Shown here: positions 18,113-28,707 of the stretch, in pieces
How positions within the stretch are numbered: position 1 is the first letter of the stretch
Layout: every line of letters begins with the position of its first letter
Assembly (NCBI GenBank): GCA_023269825.1
Contig: JAGDWI010000001.1
Coordinates: 120,492-184,491, forward strand
Origin: Desulfurococcaceae archaeon
Lineage (GTDB): Archaea; Thermoproteota; Thermoprotei_A; Sulfolobales; Desulfurococcaceae
Reading direction: 5' to 3'
Length of the DNA stretch: 64,000 nt
The notes under the pieces: model-generated
The model's input: only the letters and a program-made list of their open reading frames with translations
Databases searched by the model: none
Told to the model about the DNA's origin: nothing
Position numbers and translations under genes: made by a program

Positions 18113-20614
18113 ATGAGTGAAAAAGAAAATAAGTTTGTTCTCTGGCTTGAGGAACTTAGAAAAGAAGATGTACCACTAGTTGGAGGTAAGAACGCTAATC
18201 TCGGTGAAATGCTAGCAGCAGGTATACCAGTACCTCCAGGATTCGCTGTCACAGCGTATGCATTTAAGTATTTCCTTGAGAAAACAGGTTTAGGTCCAAA
18301 AATATATGAAATGCTGAGGAAACTAGACGTAAATAACACTAAGGAACTCGAGGAGACAACTAGGAAAATCAGAGAAATGATTCTCGCGCAGCCAATGCCG
18401 CCTGAAGTGGAAGAAGACATCAAGAAACACTACCTTGAATTAGCTAAAAGATTAAACATGGATCCAAGCAATTTAAGAGTAGCTGTGAGAAGCAGTGCAA
18501 CAGCAGAAGACTTACCAGAAGCAAGCTTCGCGGGTCAACAGGACACATATTTAAATGTTTATGGAGTCGACAAGGTTGTAGAGCACGTTAAGAGATGTTG
18601 GGCAAGCTTATTCACAGCTAGAGCAACATTTTACAGAGTTGCTCAAGGTATACCCCATGAGAGAACTCTTATGAGTGTAACAGTGCAGAAGATGGTTAAC
18701 AGCAAGGCAGCTGGTGTAATGTTCACACTGCACCCTGTCACCGGGGATGAGAAAGTAATCGTTATAGAGGGTAGCTGGGGACTAGGCGAAGCAGTAGTAG
18801 CAGGCAAGGTCAAGCCAGATAACTACGTAGTAGAGAGGGGCACTTACAAGGTCATCGAGAAGAATATAAACAAGAAGACATTCATGATAACCTTTGATCC
18901 AGCCTACGGAAGAAACCTGCACCTGAAATGGGACGAGGAGAAGGGCAAGTGGATATCAGAAGAGGGATTAGAGCCTACAGCACCACTTGCAAAAATCGCC
19001 AAGCCGGACATTCCTGCAATGACTGAGGATGAGGTTAAGAGGCTTGCAGAGCTAGCAGAGCTTATTTACAAGCACTACGGCAAACACATGGACATAGAGT
19101 GGGCAATCGACCTAGACCTGCCATTCCCGCAAAGCGTGTACATTACACAGGCGAGGCCGGAGACATTCTGGAGCACTAGGAGGGCTAAGGAAGCCAAGAA
19201 AGTAGAGGTAGCAGGCAAGAAGGTTGTCAAGCTCTCAGAGGCCAAAGTAATAGTAAAAGGTCTACCGGCAAGTCCAGGTGTAGCAGCCGGTGTTGCAAGA
19301 ATAATATTCGACCCCAAGAGCCCTGAAGCCATGGAGTTCAGGAATGGAGACATCTTAGTAACAAAGATGACAGATCCAGATTGGGTTCCACTAATGAAGA
19401 AGGCTGCTGCAATAGTCACAGACGAGGGAGGAATGACGAGCCACGCAGCAATCGTTAGCAGAGAGCTTGGTACCCCGTGTATCGTTGGAACAGGAAATGC
19501 AACTAAAGCTATTCCACACGGCGCAGAGGTAACTGTTGACGCCAGTAGAGGAATAGTATATGAGGGCGTAGTAGAAGACCTCGTTAAGCCAAAGGCGGAG
19601 GCAGCGGCCCCAGCCACCGGTGTGGTGGCAGCTGTCGGGATAAGCCCAGAGCAATTATTACCACTATACCCAGTTACATCAACAAAGATCTACATGAACC
19701 TAGGAGAGCCGGATGCAATCGAGAAGTACAAAGACCTACCATTTGACGGTATTGGCTTAATGAGAATAGAGTTCATTATTAGTGACTGGGTTCAATACCA
19801 CCCAATGTACCTAGTGGAGACGAAACAGGAAGAACTATTCGTTAATAAGCTTGCTGAAGGCATTGCTAAAGTAGCACAAGCAGTATATCCAAGACCCGTA
19901 GTAGTGAGATTCAGCGACTTCAAGACCAATGAATATAGGGGGTTAAAGGGCGGTGAAAAATATGAGCCAGATGAGCGCAACCCAATGATTGGTTGGAGAG
20001 GAGTATCAAGATACATTCACCCAGATTACGCACCAGGTTTCAGATTAGAGGTTAGAGCTATTAAAAAAGTAAGAGAAGAATACGGGTTAACCAATGTATG
20101 GGTTATGCTACCATTCGTTAGAACACTATGGGAAGTTGAAGAAGTACTAAAGATAATGGAGGAAGAAGAACTCAAGAGAAGCAAGGACTTCAAAGTCTGG
20201 ATCATGGCTGAAGTACCAAGTGTAGCATTCCTAGCTGAGCAGTTCGCTGAACTAGTAGATGGATTCAGCATTGGAAGCAACGACTTAACTCAGTTAACAC
20301 TGGGTGCAGATAGAGATAGCAACATATTAGCGGAAATGGGATACTTCGATGAACGCGATCCAGCGGTACTAGAAGCAATTAGAATGATTATTAGAGGAGC
20401 CCACAAGAAAGGTAAAACAGTAAGCATATGTGGACAAGCACCAAGCGTATACCCAGAAATCGTGGAGTTCCTAGTAAGGGAAGGCATTGATAGTATCAGC
20501 GTTAACCCTGACGCCGTGGTAGCAACAAGGAGACTAGTAGCTAGCGTGGAAAGGAAGATAATGCTTGAGAGACTCGAGAAAGTACTAGACAAGCTTAAGG
20601 AATTGAACTTTTAG
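18113..20614 (+). CDS. ppsA: Phosphoenolpyruvate synthase
   Basis: An 833-residue three-domain enzyme that interconverts pyruvate plus ATP with PEP plus AMP and phosphate. The N-terminal ATP/pyruvate-binding domain has [11 protein letters not shown] and [20 protein letters not shown]. The swivelling phosphohistidine domain has [17 protein letters not shown], with the phosphorylated His near residue 444. The C-terminal PEP-binding TIM barrel has [16 protein letters not shown] and SICGQAPS. Start ATG 18113 is preferred over GTG 18104, with AGGGTG as ribosome site. A clear TATA box lies upstream. The middle third uses more G- and C-ending codons than the two ends. In such archaea it can run toward gluconeogenesis or pyruvate formation. 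Confidence 0.97.
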   Translation: MSEKENKFVLWLEELRKEDVPLVGGKNANLGEMLAAGIPVPPGFAVTAYAFKYFLEKTGLGPKIYEMLRKLDVNNTKELEETTRKIREMILAQPMPPEVEEDIKKHYLELAKRLNMDPSNLRVAVRSSATAEDLPEASFAGQQDTYLNVYGVDKVVEHVKRCWASLFTARATFYRVAQGIPHERTLMSVTVQKMVNSKAAGVMFTLHPVTGDEKVIVIEGSWGLGEAVVAGKVKPDNYVVERGTYKVIEKNINKKTFMITFDPAYGRNLHLKWDEEKGKWISEEGLEPTAPLAKIAKPDIPAMTEDEVKRLAELAELIYKHYGKHMDIEWAIDLDLPFPQSVYITQARPETFWSTRRAKEAKKVEVAGKKVVKLSEAKVIVKGLPASPGVAAGVARIIFDPKSPEAMEFRNGDILVTKMTDPDWVPLMKKAAAIVTDEGGMTSHAAIVSRELGTPCIVGTGNATKAIPHGAEVTVDASRGIVYEGVVEDLVKPKAEAAAPATGVVAAVGISPEQLLPLYPVTSTKIYMNLGEPDAIEKYKDLPFDGIGLMRIEFIISDWVQYHPMYLVETKQEELFVNKLAEGIAKVAQAVYPRPVVVRFSDFKTNEYRGLKGGEKYEPDERNPMIGWRGVSRYIHPDYAPGFRLEVRAIKKVREEYGLTNVWVMLPFVRTLWEVEEVLKIMEEEELKRSKDFKVWIMAEVPSVAFLAEQFAELVDGFSIGSNDLTQLTLGADRDSNILAEMGYFDERDPAVLEAIRMIIRGAHKKGKTVSICGQAPSVYPEIVEFLVREGIDSISVNPDAVVATRRLVASVERKIMLERLEKVLDKLKELNF

Positions 20615-20744
20615 TTAATAGGGAGCAATATTTTTTATCCAAACATTAGTGCTTCTCTTTAAGATTTTTTAGTTTAACCTAGTATATAGATACAGTGTAG
20701 TATATACTGATCTAGCGTTGACCAGTTTGTTTCAGGTGATGATT

Positions 20745-22076
20745 GTGGTCAAAAAAGTCGTGATAATTGGTGCTAGTGGAAGAGACTACCATAACTTCAA
20801 CGTTGTTTTTAGAAATAATCCAGATTATAGAGTAGTAGCGTTTCTGCAAACACAGATACCCGGCGTCTCGGGTAGAAGATACCCATCATCACTCGCTGGG
20901 TCCTTATACCCTGATGGCATACCAATAATTAGCTTTGAATCATTCGAAGAAATAGTTAAACTATATGGTGTAGATGAAGCTGTTTTATCGTATAGTGATT
21001 TGACCTACAGTGAGTTGGGTTATGCTATTTCCCGTATTGTAGCATCAGGTTTATCCTTTAGGATACTGGGGCCAGCTGAAACTACTTTAGAATCATCTAA
21101 ACCGGTTATAGCTGTTCTAGGTGTGAAAACAGGCGTAGGTAAAAGCACTGTGTCACGTGAAGTAGCACTAGAGTTAAAGACGAGGGGCGTCAAGGTTGGA
21201 GTAGTGAGGCATCCTATGCCGTACGGCGACTTAGAGAAAGCAACTGTTCAAGTATTCCACACGCTTGAAGACCTGGATAAACAGGGTTGCACAATAGAGG
21301 AACGCGAGGAGTATGAACCATACCTTAAACAAGGATTCTACGTCTATGCTGGAGTAGACTATGGTAAGCTACTGCAAATCATTGAGCAAGAAAACGATGT
21401 TATCCTATGGGATGGAGGTAACAATGATTGGTCATTCTTTAGGCCAGATTACTCAATAGTAGTTGTTGATGCCATGAGACCTGGAGTAGAAATCAGTGCT
21501 TTCCCAGGAGAAATCAACTTGAGAACAGCTGACGCAGTTGTAATTAATAAAGCGGATCAGGCTAGAAGAGAGGACATCGATTTGATTAAGAAAAACATTA
21601 GATCAAGGAATCCCAGAGCAGATATAACCGTGGCGGCTAGCGAGGTTTCACTGGAAAACCCTGAATTGGTTTCAGGTAAAAGAGTCCTTGTAATAGAGGA
21701 TTCACCGACAGTTACGCATGGAGGCCTCCCATACGCTGCTGGATACGTGGCCGCGAAGAAGTATGGCGCAGAGGTAGTAGATCCAAGGCCGTTTGCAACT
21801 GGTTTCTTCAAGAAGATATATGAGGAATACTCGCACATGGGCCCTATTCTACCCAGCACTGGTTATACTTCTGATCAACTCAGAGAACTCGAGGAAGTAA
21901 TAAGGAGAGCACCCGTAGAAGCCATAATACTGGGAACCCCTTCGGATATAACAAGATTAATAAAAATCGATAAACCAGTAGTGAGAGTAACTTATAGGTT
22001 GAAGGTAATAGAAGGACCATCAATCAAGGACTATGTTGACGAGTTCCTGGAGAAATCTAAGAAGAAGTTGCTGTGA
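20745..22076 (+). CDS. COG2403 predicted GTPase (cyclic 2,3-diphosphoglycerate synthetase-related)
   Basis: A 443-residue nucleotide-binding protein. The N terminus VVIIGASGRDYHNFNVVF is the Rossmann-like signature of this archaeal family. A P-loop, GVKTGVGKSTVSREVA, follows at about residues 125-140. Further features are LWDGGNNDWSFFRPDY, VVVDAMRPG and the guanine-type motif NKAD. The family is related to cyclic 2,3-diphosphoglycerate synthetase of methanogens, but the crenarchaeal members have no proven substrate. I prefer GTG 20745 because GGTGAT lies four bases upstream and homologous proteins begin near this point; ATG 20739 is also possible. Two TAGTATATA copies lie in the 103-base upstream spacer. 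Confidence 0.87.
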   Translation: MVKKVVIIGASGRDYHNFNVVFRNNPDYRVVAFLQTQIPGVSGRRYPSSLAGSLYPDGIPIISFESFEEIVKLYGVDEAVLSYSDLTYSELGYAISRIVASGLSFRILGPAETTLESSKPVIAVLGVKTGVGKSTVSREVALELKTRGVKVGVVRHPMPYGDLEKATVQVFHTLEDLDKQGCTIEEREEYEPYLKQGFYVYAGVDYGKLLQIIEQENDVILWDGGNNDWSFFRPDYSIVVVDAMRPGVEISAFPGEINLRTADAVVINKADQARREDIDLIKKNIRSRNPRADITVAASEVSLENPELVSGKRVLVIEDSPTVTHGGLPYAAGYVAAKKYGAEVVDPRPFATGFFKKIYEEYSHMGPILPSTGYTSDQLRELEEVIRRAPVEAIILGTPSDITRLIKIDKPVVRVTYRLKVIEGPSIKDYVDEFLEKSKKKLL

Positions 22077-22160
22077 TTTTTACATTTTGAGCATTAACTG
22101 CGAGTACTCAGAGTATATAAGAACATTTACATGTAATTTTTCTCGTAATGGTGCTAAAAC

Positions 22161-23726
22161 GTGAGAATCGCTGGTGAAACAATATACATACCAGACTTTG
22201 CATCAATCATAGAGGGAGCTGTAAGCAAATTAGTTGAAGAAGGAGTTATCAGCGGTAGAGTTGTAATTCATAAAGCGATTATTCAACTCTTAGAGTTCTT
22301 TGCCTCTAAAGGGCGAGGTATTGCTCACGCGGGTCTCGAGGAGCTCGGTAAACTGAGAAAACTACACGAGGAAGCGAAAATAACACTCGAGTACATGGGT
22401 GAAAAAACCAGGTTACATGGGGATGAAGCAGAAGAGGTAATTATAAGCGAGGTCAACAGCGCAGTCAGAGATCTCGCCATGAATATTGGTGGAGTAGTAG
22501 TTACAGGCGACATAATTGAGTACAATATTTTAAAGGCACTGGGTTTACAAGCATACCTGATTGAGAAACGCGAGAGAAATGTCTTATTATTCGAGAAATT
22601 CTTCGATGAGAACACTATGAGCGTGCATTTGAAGGAGGGAACTCGCCCAATAGCGAAGAAAGGAAAACCCGGTGAATGGAGGTACGTTAAACTTGATGAT
22701 AAACTTCTAACAAGAGAGTTCGTTGAGAAAATAGCTAATGAAATAATCGAGGAAGCACGTAGAAGAACAGATGCTTTCATAGAGATAGATAGAGCGGGTT
22801 CGACGATCGTTCAGCTAGGACCCTATAGGATCATAATTGTTCGTCCACCACTCAGCGATGGATGGGAACTAACAATCGTGAAACCAGTTAGAAGGCTTAA
22901 ATTAGAGGACTATAATTTAACCCCAGAGTTGATAAAGAGGTTCCACGAGCGAGCTGAGGGAATATTGATAGCGGGAGCACCGGGGATGGGTAAAACAACT
23001 TTTGCGCAGGCACTCGCCGAGTACTACATGAGAGCAGGGAAAGTTGTTAAAACAGTTGAGTCACCTAGAGACATGATGTTACCCGATGAAATAACACAGT
23101 ATAGTAAGCACTATGCTTCAATCGGGGAGCTACACGACATACTACTATTATCCAGGCCTGACTACACGGTCTTCGATGAAATGAGAACAGATGAAGACTT
23201 TAAATTATACGCTGACTTAAGATTAGCTGGAATAGGAATGATAGGTGTAGTGCACGCGACTTCACCTATAGATGCTATTCAAAGATTTATTGGGAGAGTT
23301 GAGCTAGGTATGATACCATCAATAGTGGATACCGTGATATTCATAAAGAATGGAATGGTTGAAAAAGTCTACGAGGTCAAAATGACTGTTAAACTTCCGA
23401 CAGGTTTACGTGAAGCAGAGTTATCTAGGCCAGTTATAGAAGTCAGGGACTTTATAACAGGGGAACTAGAATACGAGATCTACACGTTCGGTGAACAGAC
23501 AGTAGTTGTTCCAGTGAAGAAACTACGCGAAGGAGGATTCAAGTGGCAATATCTCCTAGAAAGAGTGAAATCAACTCTACCAGGAGTGGATGTAAAAACA
23601 ACCGAGGAAGGCATCATTGTTGAAATATCGAAGGATCAACTTAAACAATACAGGAGGAAACTAACAAGGTTGAGGAAAATCTGCGAGAGGCAGGGTGCGC
23701 AACTTAGAATAATTTTAAGGGAGTAA
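22161..23726 (+). CDS. PIN-domain / VirB11-like ATPase with KH-type tail (COG1855)
   Basis: A 521-residue archaeal fusion. Residues 1-140 form a PIN-type nuclease domain (YIPDFASIIEGAV with Asp12; later GDIIEYNILKALG). Residues about 225-400 are a secretion-type RecA-like ATPase with Walker A GAPGMGKTT (272-280), Walker B in PDYTVFDEMR (333-342) and a VVHATSP motif near 364. The C-terminal ~100 residues look like a small RNA-binding KH-like domain. The combination suggests ATP-driven RNA processing or transport, but no biochemical role is established for the family. Start GTG 22161. It ends only six bases before the convergent hjc stop. Confidence 0.9.
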   Translation: MRIAGETIYIPDFASIIEGAVSKLVEEGVISGRVVIHKAIIQLLEFFASKGRGIAHAGLEELGKLRKLHEEAKITLEYMGEKTRLHGDEAEEVIISEVNSAVRDLAMNIGGVVVTGDIIEYNILKALGLQAYLIEKRERNVLLFEKFFDENTMSVHLKEGTRPIAKKGKPGEWRYVKLDDKLLTREFVEKIANEIIEEARRRTDAFIEIDRAGSTIVQLGPYRIIIVRPPLSDGWELTIVKPVRRLKLEDYNLTPELIKRFHERAEGILIAGAPGMGKTTFAQALAEYYMRAGKVVKTVESPRDMMLPDEITQYSKHYASIGELHDILLLSRPDYTVFDEMRTDEDFKLYADLRLAGIGMIGVVHATSPIDAIQRFIGRVELGMIPSIVDTVIFIKNGMVEKVYEVKMTVKLPTGLREAELSRPVIEVRDFITGELEYEIYTFGEQTVVVPVKKLREGGFKWQYLLERVKSTLPGVDVKTTEEGIIVEISKDQLKQYRRKLTRLRKICERQGAQLRIILRE

Positions 23727-23732
23727 TTGTTC

Positions 23733-24173
23733 TCAACTCTTGAACTCTGTAAGTTTCCTGACTCCTTTCATAATTGATACGAAGGCCTCTAGTTTCAACC
23801 CCTCTTGGAGAATCTCTTTCTTTAACTTATAGTTGCCATTAGTTGTTTTTTCGAGCTTAGAGATAGGCATGAAAATCCATTCACCTGTTCCAACAACTTT
23901 GACAGCGACGTATGCTTCTCCACCAGCGCGATCAGCGAATTCTAATAGTTTCTTCACTTGATAAGCTTCTATGTATAGTGTCCTAGTTTTCTTCATTGTT
24001 TTAACTTCAATAGCGGCTGTTTTACCTTTATAAATAATCACTATATCCGGGTAGAGTAGGTGCTTGGTTTTACTACCGCTGGCTGGCGCCCTGATCACAG
24101 CTAATCCGTGATCCCATAGTTTTCTCGCTAAATCTCTTTCGTGCGAAAATCCCCGAATCCTACTTTTTGACAT
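23733..24173 (-). CDS. hjc: Holliday junction resolvase Hjc
   Basis: A 146-residue archaeal resolvase that cuts four-way DNA junctions during recombination and fork repair. All catalytic residues are where Sulfolobus Hjc has them: Glu12 in GFSHERDLA, Ser32 in RAPASG, Asp43 in YPDIVI and Glu56/Lys58 in IEVKT. An upstream start at 24197 would add eight residues, but ATG 24173 gives the conserved MSKSRIRGFSHERD N terminus. It is convergent with the PIN-ATPase gene and divergent from the surface phosphoesterase gene, whose start lies 81 bases away. Confidence 0.95.
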   Translation of the reverse strand: MSKSRIRGFSHERDLARKLWDHGLAVIRAPASGSKTKHLLYPDIVIIYKGKTAAIEVKTMKKTRTLYIEAYQVKKLLEFADRAGGEAYVAVKVVGTGEWIFMPISKLEKTTNGNYKLKKEILQEGLKLEAFVSIMKGVRKLTEFKS

Positions 24174-24253
24174 GTGGAGAAACCCTCTTTGCATCATTAA
24201 CCTTCTTTATCTTAATAAACATGTTTAGTGGTAAAGGAGATTTGGGTGAGTTA

Positions 24254-26542
24254 ATGCATAGAGTTATGTTAAATAGCAAGCATCGTTATAGCATAGCATT
24301 ATGCGTTGTTCTCATCTACATATCAGCATTAGTATCGCTAATTATTCAACCTTTCGCTATGAGTGAATTAAATCCTAGTTACATAGATTTCGCCAAGCAA
24401 CTACCGGTCGCGGATTTTGGTCCAACAGCACCAATCGTGGTTTCACCGGGAGAATGCTTTACAGGTACTTTAACGGGAGACTATGAAATTAAGTACATTT
24501 ACTTATGGGCCATTAAAGGCGAAGAATTAAAATTACTGAATTACACTTTGAAATTCGAGAAAATAAGTGGAAGCACGCTGAGAATTTGTGTACCCGAAGA
24601 AGTAGATAACGGGGTCTACGACCTAGAATTAGTGGCTGATAATGCGCAGTACTCTGTGCCCAGATCAGTGTGGATTATTAAGCAATTGGATAACAAGCTT
24701 CGAGTAGTTGTTATGAGCGATCTCCACTTCGGAGCAGGTCCTGTAAATGTAACAACAGGTGATATTAATAGATACTCTGCAGCTGTATTAGCTACATCGC
24801 TTAATCCTACTTTGATCCTGTGGGCTGGCGACATAGCGGACACAGCGTCTGAGAGTGAAACGAGGCTAGCTCAGACATACAGGTACATGATGCTATATAG
24901 TTACCCAGTACTAGGTGTTCCAGGGAACCATGATCATCTCGGAGAAAACTACAGGAAATACCTTGGTCCCACTAGGTGGGCTCGAGTGATAAGTAATAAA
25001 ATACTGGTTATAGGAATATATACTACTCCATACTTCAGTGAAAACAACGTAATAACATGGGATGAAATAGTTTTCTTGGAGGAAGCTTTGAGAAACTATA
25101 GCTATGTTCCATACAAGATCATCGTTACTCACTACCCAATGTTCTATTATCAGGGAGAGTTAATTACGAGGTATGATGATGAATCACTGCAACCCTACAC
25201 TCAGGGATCAAGCACGCCGGTCAGTAGTTACTGGAGCGGAAACATGACCACATTCAGGTACGTTTTAAAACTCATTGAAGATTATAATGTTACAGCAGTG
25301 ATATCGGGTCACATACACGTAGATCAATACGTTAAATACACTAGCACTAGAACCAATACTACTACATACTTCATAACTGTTACGACAGCTGCTCATGGTT
25401 CATCAACATATCAGGGAATAACGGTTTTCGACTTAGACCTCAACACAGGAGAATTAATGTTCCCCGTGAAACCACCTGGATTCATAGGATTCAATAATAG
25501 TACAAGTAGATCTGCTTCAAACTCTATCCCAGTATCAATTGTGGAGTCGAAAGTAATTAGAGCACCCCTCTTCTATAAGTTATCAGTGTATAATAGAGCG
25601 TCATGGTACACAGTTAATGCATCAACTATCATGGCTTTACCTTGGAGTACTTCGCTTGAAAAAATCCAAATAAGACAAGGTTCAGTAAATAATAACGCGG
25701 AGTTAATTATTAGTAAGCACGATGTAATCGGAGATCGCCTATTCGTTAACATATTGATGAATATTCCACCTAAAACAAGTGCAGAGGTATCTGTTTCAGG
25801 CATAGACGACACCAGTCCACCGAGAATAGAGTTAACTGGAAAGAAGTATTCTCCACCAGTACCTGTTCTCAACAAGACTTTAACATTATACTTTAAGGTC
25901 ACAGATGATGCTTGGGGACTAGACTACAGCAACTATGTATTTAGGTATAATGGAACATCCATAAAAGTAGAGTATAGTCCTCAAACAATAATGACTGATT
26001 TAAATGAAATGTATTTGACAATCACGTTAACAGTGAAAGGAGTAAACAAGACACTAACAATCCTCGAGATCTACGTTGGAGATAATTATGGGCACTCAAT
26101 TCTAAGAAAATATGGAATAATATTTTATCCAGCTGGTGTAACACCAGTAGAAGACCCGGTTTTCGAGGTAATAGAAACAACGCCAACAATTACTATTACA
26201 AGTCCTCCTATAACCATGGTCACTAATACTACAACTACGGGTACCACGACATACTCTACATACACGTCAACCTCAACTACTCAAACTCAGAGTACTCCTA
26301 CAACAATTACTACCTCGTTGACTAAGCCTACTACCCAGACGTATACTACGAGTCCTACACCTACGATGACAATCACGCCGAGTGAACAACCCGCATCAAC
26401 AAGCGAGACTAAAATCACAGCATCAACTCAACTAACTATTCAGCAACCTACTTATACTATCGTGTTAACTGGAATCATTGTAGTCACAGTGGTCATTGTT
26501 GTTATCGCATCATATATCGCATTGAGAAAGAAAACCTCTTAA
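24254..26542 (+). CDS. Secreted, membrane-anchored metallophosphoesterase
   Basis: A calcineurin-like phosphoesterase displayed outside the cell. After a short basic N terminus there is a signal/anchor helix (SIALCVVLIYISALVSLII). The phosphoesterase metal motifs follow: VVMSDLHFG, LILWAGDIAD, GVPGNHDH, IIVTHYPMF and VISGHIHVDQ, a full set. A second, Ig-like region with DDTSPPRIEL leads to a Thr/Ser/Pro-rich stalk of about 90 residues, a hydrophobic helix and the basic end ALRKKTS. Start ATG 24254 is supported by GGTGAG three bases upstream; a frame extension back into hjc is unlikely to be used. Substrate unknown; scavenging of phosphate from extracellular esters is a reasonable guess. Confidence 0.88.
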   Translation: MHRVMLNSKHRYSIALCVVLIYISALVSLIIQPFAMSELNPSYIDFAKQLPVADFGPTAPIVVSPGECFTGTLTGDYEIKYIYLWAIKGEELKLLNYTLKFEKISGSTLRICVPEEVDNGVYDLELVADNAQYSVPRSVWIIKQLDNKLRVVVMSDLHFGAGPVNVTTGDINRYSAAVLATSLNPTLILWAGDIADTASESETRLAQTYRYMMLYSYPVLGVPGNHDHLGENYRKYLGPTRWARVISNKILVIGIYTTPYFSENNVITWDEIVFLEEALRNYSYVPYKIIVTHYPMFYYQGELITRYDDESLQPYTQGSSTPVSSYWSGNMTTFRYVLKLIEDYNVTAVISGHIHVDQYVKYTSTRTNTTTYFITVTTAAHGSSTYQGITVFDLDLNTGELMFPVKPPGFIGFNNSTSRSASNSIPVSIVESKVIRAPLFYKLSVYNRASWYTVNASTIMALPWSTSLEKIQIRQGSVNNNAELIISKHDVIGDRLFVNILMNIPPKTSAEVSVSGIDDTSPPRIELTGKKYSPPVPVLNKTLTLYFKVTDDAWGLDYSNYVFRYNGTSIKVEYSPQTIMTDLNEMYLTITLTVKGVNKTLTILEIYVGDNYGHSILRKYGIIFYPAGVTPVEDPVFEVIETTPTITITSPPITMVTNTTTTGTTTYSTYTSTSTTQTQSTPTTITTSLTKPTTQTYTTSPTPTMTITPSEQPASTSETKITASTQLTIQQPTYTIVLTGIIVVTVVIVVIASYIALRKKTS

Positions 26543-26614
26543 TAAGAATCCACGATTTTCTGGAGACTTAAATTTTTTAGCCTACCCTTACATTGTTCTA
26601 ATTGGGGGGATAAC

Positions 26615-28615
26615 TTGAATAGTAAGTTAAGCCTAGCAATCATAATACTTTCACTTCTAGCAACATTTGCAGTATTCCCCAGAATTATTCTCGCGGAAAA
26701 AACATCTGTAACTATTGCTGTGGATTTAGCTCACGGTGAAAGCGATAAATATTTAGCATATATTCAAGGAAACATTACAGAGGTTACAGTCGCGGGGAAA
26801 ACTTATCAGATTAACTGGTTGAATATTACTACTAGTATCAGTAGTGATCTTCTCGCAAATGTAGATATTTTACTGATCGGTCAACCCAGGGTTTCACTTA
26901 CTCCTAGTGAAATGGACGCTATTATGAACTGGTTGAAGAAGGGAAACAAAGTACTATATGTTGCAGGTGATAGCGACTACAACCCAGGTCAAACAACAAT
27001 AAATGCTGTTAACAAGTTCCTAGAGTACATAGGCTCAAAGCTTAGATTAGAGCAAGGTGCAGTGTATAGTGAAGTCAACAGAACCTATACATATAAGGGC
27101 GTAGTTTACCCAACGGTTGCAGCGAGTTACTACAGGATGCTAGCGTTCGTAGAGCCTGATCCATCGCCTTTCCTACGCACAGAAATCCTCTCAGAGGGAT
27201 TAAGTAAACCAATATTGATGCATGGTCCAACATGTATTATATGGGTCGACGATCAAGGTAATTACAGAGACCCCGTGAATGATACTTACCCTGGATTAAT
27301 TAGGATAGCTTGGTTCAGGAACTCATATATTGGAGTAAACTACAAAGAATGGATGCCGCTAGTATATGACCCGCTACTTTATGGTCTCGGTGCACCAATG
27401 GATAACTCAAGCTTTGTGGCGTACGCAGCTGAGTATTGGCCTATCTCGAATGTAGTTATTACGGTGGCAGGTGAGTCACTATATGGAGACTATGAACCAG
27501 CATGGGCCTCTAAGTACTATGGAGTCGACTTAGATGGACCATTATTCGTCACTAACTTGGTTAAATGGTGGATTAGCATTATAACCATGCAGAGAACTGA
27601 GGTATTAGCTTTTCTAGACCCATTAGGCGACGATAATGGAGCAGGTACATTGAAATACCCGACAAACCCTGTGTTTAAACCAGGTGTATTTGATCTTGTT
27701 AAATTCCAAGTATTCACTGATGATCAAAACGTTTACTTCAGAGCTACATTCAAAGACCTAGGTGGAAACCCATGGATTGGTCCAAATGGTTGGTCTCTGC
27801 AATTACTGCAAATTTACGTCCTCACAACGCTTAGAATAATGCCTAATACCACGGCTCCAGGATTGAACGTTAAGATTTATCCAGGATGGCACTACTTAAT
27901 TACTGCTACACCTGGCTGGGGAGATACTCCATGGCCAGACGGCGAAGTCAGTGCGTTATACGCATATAATGGGACTCTTATAGCTAAGGAAGGAGACAAA
28001 TTTGACGCCTATGCGATACCAGAAGTTAACGCTATAGAAGTAAGAGTAGATAAAAGTCTATTGAAAGATGTTGAAAATATTGCAGACTGGGTTTTCGTAG
28101 TAGCAGTTGCAAGCTATGATGGATACGGAGATTACAAAGTGAGAGCTGTTCAGGCAGGTGACCCAGCTGAATGGGTACTGGGAGGCGGTGATCCGCTGGC
28201 GATCCTAAACGGAGTTCAACCACGTGTTGTGGACTTACTGGCTCCTACTGCTGAGGATCAGTTCAAGATGCTCAAGAGCTATAACATTGATAAGAAAGAA
28301 CTAGCAACAGTTTTTGGCCTAAGTAGAATGGGGTTAGTTAAACCAGTTGAAACACCCACGGTAACAGTAACACTAACAGAGACCCGTACGACAACAATTA
28401 CATCAACGGTTACCCAGGAGAGAACCACTACGGCTACAGTTCACTACACGACTACACTAGTTCAAACTTCAACACAAACAACTACGAAGACAGTAACTAA
28501 TACGGAAACATCGACAACAACTGTTACAGTGCCTGATATGACCACTTCAATAATTGTCGGCATTATTGCACTAGTGATTGGTCTAGCTATAGGCTACATG
28601 TTGAAGAAGAAGTAA
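26615..28615 (+). CDS. Secreted protein with glucodextranase C-domain and Thr-rich anchor
   Basis: A 666-residue surface protein. It has an N-terminal signal helix (LSLAIIILSLLATFAVF), then a Rossmann-like domain with VDILLIGQPRVSLTP and KVLYVAGDSDYN, resembling glutamine-amidotransferase-like or ThuA-type folds. From about residue 325 comes FLDPLGDDNGAGTLKYPTNP, the hallmark of the glucodextranase C-terminal beta-sandwich, a module found on archaeal pullulanases and transporter-linked surface proteins. The end is a Thr-rich stalk, a hydrophobic helix and basic KKK. Start is TTG 26615 behind GGGGGGAT. Its position just before an ABC importer suggests a role in holding or presenting substrate, which is inference. 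Confidence 0.82.
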   Translation: MNSKLSLAIIILSLLATFAVFPRIILAEKTSVTIAVDLAHGESDKYLAYIQGNITEVTVAGKTYQINWLNITTSISSDLLANVDILLIGQPRVSLTPSEMDAIMNWLKKGNKVLYVAGDSDYNPGQTTINAVNKFLEYIGSKLRLEQGAVYSEVNRTYTYKGVVYPTVAASYYRMLAFVEPDPSPFLRTEILSEGLSKPILMHGPTCIIWVDDQGNYRDPVNDTYPGLIRIAWFRNSYIGVNYKEWMPLVYDPLLYGLGAPMDNSSFVAYAAEYWPISNVVITVAGESLYGDYEPAWASKYYGVDLDGPLFVTNLVKWWISIITMQRTEVLAFLDPLGDDNGAGTLKYPTNPVFKPGVFDLVKFQVFTDDQNVYFRATFKDLGGNPWIGPNGWSLQLLQIYVLTTLRIMPNTTAPGLNVKIYPGWHYLITATPGWGDTPWPDGEVSALYAYNGTLIAKEGDKFDAYAIPEVNAIEVRVDKSLLKDVENIADWVFVVAVASYDGYGDYKVRAVQAGDPAEWVLGGGDPLAILNGVQPRVVDLLAPTAEDQFKMLKSYNIDKKELATVFGLSRMGLVKPVETPTVTVTLTETRTTTITSTVTQERTTTATVHYTTTLVQTSTQTTTKTVTNTETSTTTVTVPDMTTSIIVGIIALVIGLAIGYMLKKK

Positions 28616-28621
28616 TAGCCT

Positions 28622-28645
28622 AACTCATTTTTTTTAGTTTTATCC
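28622..28645 (+). terminator. U-tract terminator
   Basis: ATTTTTTTTAGTTTTATCC directly follows the glucodextranase-domain gene and precedes a new promoter region; consistent with archaeal U-tract termination. Confidence 0.45.
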
Positions 28646-28707
28646 TTCCTCACATTTAAATATTAATTAACCGCATTTACATCTTTCTTCAAGTAGGTGG
28701 GGATTAA

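Noticed and set aside
20677-20708. Two TAGTATATA copies upstream of the COG2403 gene as operators
   Set aside because: Pure AT pattern overlapping the TATA region; simplest reading is promoter sequence.
24167-24253. Longer frame of the surface phosphoesterase starting inside hjc
   Set aside because: It starts with TTG without ribosome site; ATG 24254 has GGTGAG and leads directly into the signal helix.
26180-26440. Thr-rich coding repeats as a DNA repeat or CRISPR-like array
   Set aside because: They are irregular ACN codon runs encoding the stalk; no regular repeat unit or spacers.
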